Origin: Siphonodentalium dalli
Taxonomy: Eukaryota; Mollusca; Scaphopoda; Gadilida; Siphonodentaliidae
Length of the DNA: 64,000 nt
Reading direction: 5' to 3'
Assembly: GCA_032622095.1 (NCBI GenBank)
Contig: CP136066.1
Span: forward strand, 133,329,917-133,393,916
Positions 1-9,185 of this stretch are shown one piece after another; positions within the stretch are counted from its first letter, which is position 1, and every line of letters starts with the position of its first letter. Below the pieces are notes generated by a model that had not been told where the DNA came from, did no database searches, and was given only the letters and a program-made list of their open reading frames with translations. Made by a program: the position numbers and the translations under genes.

Positions 1-880
1 ATTGGTCAAATGTGTTGAAATGTTTCGATAAAAGCATGAAATTGGATATTGACCTTTGCACAGTAAGTAAGTAACCCTGCAAGATAGTTTTCCCCCTTGC
101 AACGCTATTGCAACTGAAGGTATACACAAACTTGAGCACAAAACAGTATGAACAGCGGTGTATATAGCCATGTTTATAATGGTTATTTGAAGTTTTATTG
201 TCTATCATCCATTGAGGTACATATACAGTCTCTTAATTAGTCAGCGGAATAAGTGAATCATGACTTTCTATGATAGTTTGGAAGATCACTTTTTGTTTCT
301 ACTGTATTTACGTTCCTTATTTTTATATGAATTGGATATGTAGTTCTGCATGTTATTAAAAATGATTGTGCCGTTATTAAAATCATATCAATAAATATAT
401 CATTCAAGGTAATCCCTAAATGATATATGGGTAGTACAATGTCCTAATTTGTCATTCTTTATAACAGATTAAATTAGATTATATCCATTACAAAGTTCTC
501 CCTACATTTTCTGAACCTGAGAAAGTATTATTTATGCTTACTATGTCAGTCTATGGGCAGAACAAAATAAAAAATAAAAATAAAACCCTCGCTCCCGCAT
601 TGATTTTCCAAAAAAATTGCCTGAGAATCAAAATACTTTTTTTATTTGGCCAAATTTATACTCTTTTTAAACTATCAAGGTACTTCAATACAAGACAGCA
701 TTATCCTTACCTGTTTTATGTTCTTGCTTGTGTTAACCTGAAAATCAGATCAGAATAGATCAGAAACTACAGAAAGGTTGTTTGAAAATCCATAGACATG
801 GAACTGATACATTTTAAGGGAAAGGCAGTCACGGCATGCACTCTGAAAAATGGTGCTTCTATAAGCATTGTCATTTTAGA
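1..880. other. AT-rich non-coding stretch
   Basis: No element ends, long open frames or RNA genes were recognised here apart from the small candidate exon at 711-737. It probably belongs to an intron or the 3' flank of the minus-strand gene. Confidence 0.5.
711..737 (-). CDS. Possible 27-nt downstream exon
   Basis: Twenty-seven bases lie between a good acceptor (TCTGATTTTCAG) and a good donor (GTAAGG) on the minus strand, open in phase 0 (VNTSKNIKQ). It could be a further exon of the PPR-like gene, since exon p ends in phase 0. No sequence pattern beyond the splice sites supports it. Confidence 0.25.
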
Positions 881-1310
881 ACAAGATCATCGCTAGGGCG
901 TGGCAAATATGCCCATGGTAATTCCAACGAACGGTCATAACTCTGGTGAAAATTGGCAGGTGGAACCAAATTTGAACTTGACCTGTATTTTGTGCTAAAG
1001 TAAACACACATATCAATGTGTCATTACATTCAGTTGAGACTATTTAAAGTTATCACTTCCACTTGAAAAGGCCACTAGAATGGCTGTAAGCTAGTGACAA
1101 GTAACATGAAACTGTAAACAAGTCTTAAGGTGTATCCTACTTATTTCCTTTAACTATCAGAACAGGCTTGTACAGCTATACATATAATTTTTCAATATAG
1201 TTATCACCAGGAAACCAAAAGCGAACAGATGGATGGACAGACGGACGGATGAACAGAGAGACCAATAACATAATACATCTCATTTTTTTAAAACAGGCAT
1301 ATAAAAAAGG
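881..1310 (+). repeat. Family A pearl-like element, copy 1 (interrupted)
   Basis: It starts with AACAAGATCATCGC, carries one core unit (GTCATAACTCTGGTG to AAAGTTATCA), a short ACGG run near 1238 and a 3' tail ending GGCATATAAA. The 5' word ATATGCCC is complementary to the tail word. A closely matching copy at 7472-7700 lacks bases 1057-1198, showing a later insertion here. Confidence 0.7.
1057..1198. mobile_element. 142-bp insertion with 9-bp target duplication
   Basis: The word AGTTATCAC occurs at 1048-1056 and again at 1199-1207, and the sister repeat near 7640 runs straight through the site. The insert has no recognisable coding capacity. A 9-bp duplication would suit a MULE-like or retroposed insert; the class is unknown. 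Confidence 0.45.
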
Positions 1311-1479
1311 CAAAATTGATCAGACCAATGTCAAATATCTCAAACTGAATTGACTTTCTTGCAAATTATCTTACGAGAACAAGATATCTAAGCACAATCA
1401 GTGGATGTGAAATAAACAAGTTCAACAGTGGGCCAAGCATATTAAGTTAAGAGGGTTTATATAAAATACTAGCAGGTTA

Positions 1480-2470
1480 GCCCGCCACTGGCGGCATTCG
1501 TCCCATGGCTTTGTTTCAGAAACATTACATTTTTGTAATTATTTTGTTTTTATTTATTTTTGTTTTTTATTTTTGAATATGAATTTAATGTTTTTTAAAT
1601 TTAATATATTTTGTTTCTGAATTGTTTTTTTATTGTTAATTTTTTTTAATTTTAAATTGTTTTAATTGAATTGTAAATTGTTTTAATAAATTTTTTTGTT
1701 TCTGGCGGAAAAATTTACCCGTAGAAATCCCCCCCTTCCTAGGAACGACAGACAACGCATTCTTTGTTTCGTGAAATCTCTCTACGATAACATTGCATTG
1801 AATTTAAAACAAATGCTTCCCGTCGGGAAATCTGTCTTCGGGTCATTGTTGTTGGCATCACGGCTCCCCGAAAACTCTCACATTGCCGAAAACGTGTATT
1901 TAGTAATATCGTTGTTGTTGATATTTACGGCTTGGTGGCTATTTTCTTATTTAGCAAGTTTGAGCTCAATCGGTTAGAGTCTATAAAGGACACACTCATA
2001 TATATGACACTTCCCGTAGGTAGCAAGTTTGAGCTCAATCGGCATTCCCTGGAATTTCCCGTAGATTGGCAGATTCCAGTAGCTTTATAACGGTATATCT
2101 GGGGAGAAATCTGATGCTATATTTGTGATTATCTGGGATGATTTCGGTATATACCAAAGGTATATACTGTAAAAACAGAGCGCGCCATCCGTGCTCGCAG
2201 GGAATAAATTTCGAGTGATAACGTTTGCGTTCCCGTATAACTCTGCAGATGCGAATAACGTTGAATGGGAAACAGACGCTCTTTATAGAGATGCGTCAAA
2301 AACAAACGCTCATTAAATAATCACTTGATTAACCCCCGCCGTGCCTTTGCGGTGATTTGAGATTGGAGAACGGGTGCTCTGAGCTTCTCTAAACCGCGAC
2401 CACGGTCGTGTCGGTGGGATTTGACATTTACATAGGAAGTTTGAGCTCAATCTTTACACGCGTTTTGGAT
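1480..2470. repeat. Unclassified dispersed repeat
   Basis: It begins near a TACTAGCAGGTTAGCCCGCC word and contains the motif AGCAAGTTTGAGCTCAATC at 1951 and 2021, with a related TTTGAGCTCAATC at 2440. The region is T-rich at the left and more GC-balanced from 1700. A 93-codon open frame at 1696-1977 has no recognisable domain. The end motif resembles the tails of some animal non-LTR elements, but no reverse transcriptase was seen. Confidence 0.4.
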
Positions 2471-2920
2471 TCTATGAAGTACATATATACAAAGTCTCAA
2501 AATATATAGTATAGATAATAAAAGGCTGCTAAGTCACTTTCCCGAAGAATAAGGTGGCTTTGTTTGAATTGATAAACTTGATTCTGGGAACAACCATAAA
2601 ATCAAACTTTGCTTCCAACTGTCTATGTTAACTATTTCTGAATCACGTAATGACGAATGCAAAATTAATTGGATGTATATTCAAATTATATTAAAGTTGT
2701 CATGCAAAATTCATCAGACGTAGCCCACATTTGAACTAGATACATATTCTCAAATTATAAGTTAACACTGAGGTAAAACTGGCCAGACCAAACCTAAATT
2801 CGTTCATATCAGTAATCCATAAACAAACAGATAACTATAACAACTGGGATCACCTGGAAACACAAATAATCATCAAATGGTAAGTCAATAAGAACCATAA
2901 CTGAGGTAATGAAAGTGTCA
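2470..2920. other. Non-coding, no feature recognised
   Basis: This is AT-rich sequence before the family B element. A partial resemblance to family A core words (AACTGGGATCACCTGGAAACAC near 2840) suggests a decayed unit. Confidence 0.4.
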
Positions 2921-2925
2921 ATGAC

Positions 2926-4660
2926 ACTGTAGCTCAACATGGAAAGGGAATAATTTCATGTGTTACAGTCAATGGAGTGATCAGTAATGCAGAAAGTTGA
3001 AATGTCCAAGTAATACTAGATTACCAACATGAAGAGATAAATACATAAAGTAAAATCCAAGATGGCCACTGGTGTCCATGTTTTTTTGCCGAATGCCCCC
3101 ATAATGATTCCTTCTCATCTACATGTCAATGTGAACAGCCATGACAAATTTTGTAATGATTCGACCAAAGGTATGACTTGTAGCCAAAGGATTAAGTCAT
3201 CTACATGTCAATGTCAACAGCCATGACAAACTTCATGATGATCCGACCAAAGGTACAACCTGTAGACCATGCCAAAGGATTTAGTCATGCAAAGAGTAAA
3301 ATCCAAGATGGCTGCCGGCGGCCATGTTCTATGGCCGGATGACCCCAAAATGACTCGTTCCCATCTACATGTCAATATTAACATCCATGACAAATTTCTG
3401 ATGATCAGACAAACATAACGACACGTAGCCCGTGCTAATGGATCAAATTTTAAAATCCAAGATGCCAAAATGACTCGTTCCTATCTACATGTCAACACCC
3501 ATGACAAATTTCATGATGATCAGACAAACATTCCTGCCTGTAGCCCGTGCTAATGGATTGGATTTTGAAATCCAAGATGGCCACTGGTGGCCATGTTTTT
3601 TTGCCAAAATGACCCCAAAATGATTCACATCTACATGCCAATATTAACATCCGTGACAAATTTCATGATAATCAGATGAACCAGTATGACATATAGCCCG
3701 TGCTAATGTATCAAAATTTTATATCCAAGATGGCTACTGGCAGCCATGTTTTTTTGCCATTGATAAAAAAATTGACCAGAAAATGACAGAATACAGGCTC
3801 GGACAAATTTCAGGACGGACAGATGAGGGTCATTACTATAGTCTGTCAGTGGACAAAAATACAAGATGGCTGCTGGCGGCCATGTTATTTAATGAATTTC
3901 GGAAAAAATCGATGGCTCCCAGCCAAGTTTGCAACGCTTTGGAGGGCTTCCAATTGGCCTATTGTGTGCATTGGTCTATCCATGCACACAAGGGTCGGTT
4001 GGATGTGGCCTTGGAATTCAGCCGGAGTCTCCACCACCCAGGGATGAAGATGACATCATTGATGACCTCACAGAACAACTGAAGAGCCGGATATTCGCCG
4101 CCGCTAAGAACAAGAAAAAGATAAATTTCACCAAAGCAGACGCCGAATTGGTATTCCGCGAAAAACTCAGCAGACGAGAGCAACCCAGCTCCCATGGATT
4201 ACAAGGCTCACAGCAAATCAGGACATCGAATATAGGGAAAACCGTCACCTGATGAATACCACCTCTCCCTCGGATGCCTCTTCGTCGGGACCACCGTCGG
4301 CAAAGAGGAAGAAGAAAATAAAGAAGAAACGTTGAAAAATCTAAAATTGCTTTTTTTTCTTCTTTTTTTTCATGTTTTCTGTAAATAAAGGCATAAATAT
4401 GAGGGGTGAAGGAAAGGGCCTATCGTCCCTTTCGACCGTCCCGGGGTAGCCCCCCCCCAAATCACATACTCCTCATCGATGGCTCCCATCTCAAGCTCAC
4501 CCCGAAGATCCATATGATTCCAGATGGACAGACAAGGGTCATTACTATAGTCGTCCGACGGAATGTTGGTGGACAAAAATACAAGAAGGCTGCTGTTGAC
4601 GGAATCACACATGCACAAACACATGGACGGACAGATGACTTTAAAAAACAAGACAGTCAA
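2926..4660 (+). repeat. Family B pearl-like element, copy 1, with captured segment
   Basis: The 5' part (ACTGTAGCTCAAC and following) matches that of copy 2 at 9811. It is followed by about five core units of roughly 120-165 bp with CCAAGATGGC, GGCCATGTTTT and ATCTACATGTCAAT blocks. From 3895 to about 4520 a non-repeat segment with coding features interrupts the array. The bases before it (3818-3880) and after it (4524-4597) are repeats of one another, so the segment sits inside the element. Confidence 0.65.
3929..4400 (+). pseudogene. Captured gene 3' end (unrecognised protein)
   Basis: One frame reads DEDDIIDDLTEQLKSRIF and KADAELVFREKLSRRE up to about 4200. A second frame, offset by one base, then reads a Ser/Pro-rich stretch and a lysine-rich nuclear-localisation-like tail (KRKKKIKKKR) ending in TGA at 4333-4335. 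AATAAA lies near 4384. This looks like the last coding exon and 3' UTR of a nuclear protein, broken by a frameshift. A possible old acceptor is TTGGAATTCAG near 4021. The family was not recognised. Confidence 0.5.
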
Positions 4661-4789
4661 AGACTGTGGGGTCGCTCACCAGACTGCAAAGACTGATGAG
4701 ACTGGGACTCTGGAGACGACAATAGTCAGAACTTTTCATAATCACTTTAAAAGAAGTAGATCTAAACACTATAGGTGGCTAGAGGGGCT

Positions 4790-4857
4790 TCAGTAGTGTA
4801 CAGTGGGTAATTTCAAGGTGAATATCCACCTTGAAATTACCCACTGTACACTACTGA
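4790..4857. repeat. Perfect 31-bp inverted repeat (hairpin)
   Basis: The arms 4790-4820 and 4827-4857 are exact reverse complements around a 6-base loop (AATATC). A C13-type tract follows. It could be a foldback element core, a cruciform or a small hairpin RNA. There is no flanking duplication. Confidence 0.85.
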
Positions 4858-4909
4858 TCACCCCCCCCCCCCCTACTCCAGCTCAACAAGTCCCCTCCCG
4901 ACCGGGCTC

Positions 4910-6060
4910 CAGACTCCCAAGTCTTGGGTTGGAATTTCACAACCGACATCTCAAACTTTCTCAATTTTTGGAAATTTCCAATCTCACAAGCACCTTTTTA
5001 TAAAACCATTTAGACATGTTTGAAGCCCATTTATCCATGGACCCTAAACACCATACATGTATGTCAGATTAATCAGTTAGGTAGTTCCAAGGTAGATGTT
5101 TTAATGAATTTGGTATTTCAATGATTTTTTAAACACAAAAGTGTTAACTCACCATAGCCCCGTATATTTCTTAACAGGTTGACCTGATGTTAACAAATCT
5201 GAATATCAGTCACTAAAGGATCCTCCATACTATATGTAAGCTAAATAGTCCAACCTCTCTTGAGAAGACAATTTAAGAATGACTATAGAGACATACAGTT
5301 ATGTCCCTGGTCCCACCCTATTTAACCTGGTGACCACATCTGAATAAATTTGAATACCAGACACCAAAGAACCCTTGATACTAAATATCAGTAAAATAGA
5401 CCTGATGGTCCTTGTGGTGGAAGCATGTTAAAATTTGTGGCTATTTCGGTCGAACAGTTTAACCCGAAGTAGGAAAATATGGACTGTTACTGGTTGAAAA
5501 ATCAAATCTACGGCCTCATTGCCCCCACCCAGGCAGCTTAGAAATCAATAGGAATCTATATATTATTATACCAGTATCAAACAGCATACATACAGGTAGA
5601 GTGGGTGGTTGAGAGTTAAATCTCTTATCTCTGCCCCTATTTGAACAAATGTGAATCCCCATCTATGAGATCCATTCATCTAGAAATTTCAAACGGTAGA
5701 TTTTAAGAGTTGAAGAAAACTGATTTTCCTCAAAAGTTTCCTAAAAATGACCTCACATGTACAAATCTGAACCCCACTCACCAAAGGACCCTCCATACCA
5801 AAAGCTAAATAGGCCTGATGGTTTTTGAAGAATTACTAAGGAGGGAAAGAGTTATGGCCCTGGCTTCTCACTTATATGACCTGATGAACTCATTTGAACA
5901 AAACTGAATGTGAGTCAAAATATATAAACCCATTCGGTCTTTAATGTGTATGTGGAGAAGAACAAAATTGATGACCGGATGGAGACATCCCAACAGAGGG
6001 ATGGATGAGAGGACATATTGACAGAAAATTCAATCCAATATACCCCCCCCCCAGTTTTCT
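4910..6060 (+). repeat. Family C tandem element, copy 1
   Basis: It opens with a GGAAATTTCCAA-type block at about 4970, then repeats a roughly 175-bp unit built of TTTGACCT.. , ATTTGAACAAATCTGAA.. , CCATACCAAATAT.. and GAGTTATG(T/G)CCCTG. It decays toward 6060 with a short C tract. Open frames inside it are short and shifted between units, so it is not coding. Confidence 0.65.
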
Positions 6061-6142
6061 TTGCAAATCAGGGTATAATGAGTACAACTGGATAGGTGGT
6101 GGTTAAGAATATAATAGTGGAACAGCCAAGTCTGAATATAGT

Positions 6143-6545
6143 GTCTGACTTTTGCAGAATGAGGTCCCTAAAGGGTGAATTTAGTGCTGCAATCCTGCAA
6201 GGTGGGCTAGCATCACCAAATTCACCATCTGGGGACCTCATTATGCTTAGGCCTCAACTGCTATGGGAGACATAGGAACAGATTGAAGTTGTCCAGTTAA
6301 TTGGTGATGTGCACCCATTGGGCACTTCAATTATCAATTTTATCTTCAGCAAATTAGGGGATATAGAAACTGAACAGAATGGAAAAGTAAGTAGAAATGT
6401 CAATTTAAGACCCTGTATACTTCCCTGAAAATAAGGCATAAGCAGAATGAGGTCCCTGGAGAGTGTATTTGGTGATGCTAGCCTACTGTGCAGAGTAACA
6501 TCACTAAATTCACCCTCTGGGGGCCTCATTCTGAAAATGTCAGAC
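6143..6545. mobile_element. MITE-like element with long palindromic inverted repeats
   Basis: The ends GTCTGAC and GTCAGAC open inverted repeats of about 90-100 bp. Each arm is itself a palindrome (AATGAGGTCCC and GGGACCTCATT around a short centre; second copy GGCCTCATTCT). The middle (6245-6440) is unique. No clear target duplication was found. Confidence 0.6.
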
Positions 6546-6659
6546 ATACAGCATTTTGTTTTGATACACACAGGGCATGAATGTTTACACCTACCTGTCA
6601 GCCAGCTAGATAACATCTGAATTGACGACTGTGTTATTAACTCTTTCTGTCTGGGGCTA

Positions 6660-6945
6660 ATACCATACTCTATGGATGTTACAATGGTATTAGTTTTTCT
6701 AATTAATTTTTTCTTGACTGCAGGGGGTGCAGGGGCGGCGCAGATTGGGGGGGGGGGGGGTGGTAGTGGGAACAGGGGTGTGGAGGGGTGAGGAGGGGAA
6801 GGGGTGGAATGGGGTGTTTTGTGTCTAAAAAAAATACAAAAAATCAGGGGTTAAAATGAAAAAAATATTTTTGTATTGTTCATTTTGAATTTTGATTTTT
6901 TTTTTAATTGAGCAAGGATTTAAATTTTTTTTTTTTTTTAAGTTA
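6660..6945. other. G-rich then T-rich low-complexity stretch
   Basis: It contains a run of 12 G near 6748 and a purine-rich G stretch to 6815, followed by A/T runs. A TTACAATGGTATTAGTTTTTC word also occurs near 9766 in similar form, so this is probably a decayed repeat. No gene was seen. Confidence 0.4.
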
Positions 6946-7470
6946 TGTTCCTGACACGGCCCCTATTTGACACACTGACCCCATTTGAACAAATCTGAAC
7001 CCCAGTCACACAAGGACCCACCATACAAAATATTAGCTAAATCGGCCAAATGATTCTGGAGAAGAAGTCGTTCTAATAATTACTAGGGAGAATAGAGTTA
7101 TGTCCCTGATTCTGCCCCTATTTGACCCAGTGACCCCATTTGAACAAATCTGACCCCCAGTCACCCAAGGACCTTCCATACCAAATATAAGCTAAATAGG
7201 CCTGATGGTTCTTGAAAAGAAGTTGTTTTAAGAATTACTATGGTGGGAAAGAGTTATGGCCCTAGCTTCGCAACTATTTGACTCAGTGACCTTATTTTAA
7301 CAAATCTGAGTCTAGGTCAACCAGGGAACATCCACACCAAATATGAACCCATTTGGCCTTAGGGTACTGGAGAAGAAGATGATTCTTGATGGACGGACAG
7401 ACGGACGGACGGACGACAGACGAGGAGTGATGACTTTTGCTCCACCGGAGACTTCATCTCAGGTGAGCTA
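6946..7470 (+). repeat. Family C tandem element, copy 2, with 3' end
   Basis: Two to three 175-bp family C units are followed by (ACGG)n at 7388-7412 and a hairpin tail (GCTCCACC near 7440 pairing with GGTGAGC near 7462). This is the same order as in family A elements: core units, ACGG microsatellite, terminal hairpin. A family A copy starts directly after it. Confidence 0.65.
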
Positions 7471-7471
7471 A

Positions 7472-7700
7472 CAAGAGCATCGCTAGGGAGTGGCAAAATA
7501 CGCCCGTGGTAATTCCAACAAAGGGCCATAACTCTGGTGAAAATTGGTGGGCGGAACCAGAATTTGAACATGACCTGTATTTTGTGCTAGTTAACCAACA
7601 TACACAATTTCATTCCATTCAATTGAGACTATCTAAAGTTATCATCTGGAAACCATAAGATGGATGGACAAACCAATAACATAATACATCGCATATTAAA
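7472..7700 (+). repeat. Family A pearl-like element, copy 2
   Basis: It starts AACAAGAGCATCGC, has a single core unit from GGGCCATAACTCTGG to AAGTTATCATCTGGAAACC, a degenerate microsatellite and a tail at about 7690. It provides the uninterrupted form of the site broken in copy 1. Confidence 0.7.
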
Positions 7701-7714
7701 AGGGCTAAACCTCA

Positions 7715-8180
7715 AAATTGTGATTCAGGCCCTTAAAAAAGAATTTCGGCCCTTTTTACCAAAATGTAAAGAACAACTGAAATCCTCATTGAAAAGTATT
7801 CTGAAAAAGTATCAAACAGAAAGTGGTTGGATCTTCCCTAAAGAGCTCAGCTGTGAGACCGACTAAATATCAAGAAGTGATACTCCATTTATACTGGGCA
7901 ACATATATAGCAATGGTATTCTATGTATAACAAGAACACATGGAATATGTAATCCAATATGTTTATATTGTTTTCCATACTACTCTAATAGCATATCAAA
8001 ATCTGGTAGCCAGTTATACTACATTACATTTACACAGACATGAGAATGTATACGCTGATGTGTTGACTATACACCCTGACATCTTGGGATGTTGTGGGTA
8101 TAATAAACCAGGACAAGACTGCTCTCATTGGTACTCAGCTGTAACATGCAGACGTCCTGCTCTTAAGCAGCTAAAAGCTT
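7715..8180. other. Intron, nothing recognised
   Basis: Short open frames exist on the plus strand (7660-7866, 7940-8185), but they show no domain, and the first partly covers the repeat tail. Confidence 0.4.
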
Positions 8181-8185
8181 GTTAA

Positions 8186-9111
8186 CCCTTTCAACCGGAG
8201 AGACCGGAACAACGGTCCAATCCTTATATTCCTATAACCCCCGGGGGAGACCGGAATACCTGTCCGGAAATACAATATTTGACACAAAAATACAGCACAT
8301 TAAGCACACATATCAACTGGAACTTTTTCTTTGCACACTGAGTCACATGTTTACCCCTGGAACTCTTGACAGACAAACTGGTGACAGGTTTCAGTATCTT
8401 CGCGCATGCACAGAGGCATATTGTGAGAAAAGCGTTCACTTTTTATCGTCAGCAAAGGAGAAGAATTTCGTTAGAAATATCGCGATCAAAAGCACACATT
8501 AACTAGAATTGTGATTCTACTTTACAATAATGAGTCAAATGTTCATCACTCTGACATTAGCAGCCAAATTGGTGATTGGGGGGGGGTCTGTTTCTTCGCA
8601 CATGGGCAGAGTCAGATTTTTTAGAAACACTTTTTATCGTCAGCAAAGGAGAATTTCCAAGAAATAGTTCTAAATCTTGAAAATAGAACACCCAAGTCAT
8701 GTGTTTCTCATTGAGCCATCCAAAACTTCCATTAGATTTTTTGATAGAAACACTATTTAAATAATTTATTGAAGTGTGGTCCATGCATTAGATACCTTAG
8801 AGTTCATTGGAACCATGTCCGCATGTACAGGTGATGGCCTACATGTTCTTGATACAGACTATGAGAGTGTTTTTTCACTTTAAAAGTATTGGTACAGGTG
8901 GAATGTGGCTTGTGAAAACTATCCAATTATGATCTGCTAATAGTATATACTTTAATACTCCAACTAATGCAAACCGCCAGAAAATATTATATGTAATTGT
9001 TGATTTTATCATTGGTGGCAATAGCAAAATAGGCAACGTCGCCAAAGGGCGATTATGTCAGGAGCTCCATATAGTTAACGTCTAACGTACAGGGCGCTCG
9101 GGTTGAGAGGG
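8186..9111. mobile_element. TTAA-flanked (piggyBac-like) non-autonomous element
   Basis: The termini CCCTTTCAACC and GGTTGAGAGGG are imperfect inverted repeats, flanked on both sides by TTAA (8182-8185 and 9112-9115). TTAA plus CCY termini is the pattern of piggyBac-type elements. The inside holds two copies of a roughly 200-bp block (8283-8470 and 8485-8660) sharing TCGTCAGCAAAGGAG. No transposase is present. Confidence 0.65.
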
Positions 9112-9137
9112 TTAAACTTAAGTTGTGTTATACTCAC

Positions 9138-9185
9138 TCCAAACTCCTGAATCTGACGTATCAGGCCGACATGGCTCACACTATA
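9138..9185 (-). CDS. PPR-like gene, exon p (tentative)
   Basis: This is a 48-nt candidate exon, phase 0 to 0, with acceptor GATATATCTTTAG and a consensus donor GTGAGT. It encodes 16 residues including HVGLIRQIQEFG. The frame fits, but the acceptor has a weak pyrimidine tract. Confidence 0.5.

Noticed and set aside
3214-4248. Several overlapping frames of 70-100 codons in the family B array
   Set aside because: Except for the captured segment they follow the repeat units and change frame between units.
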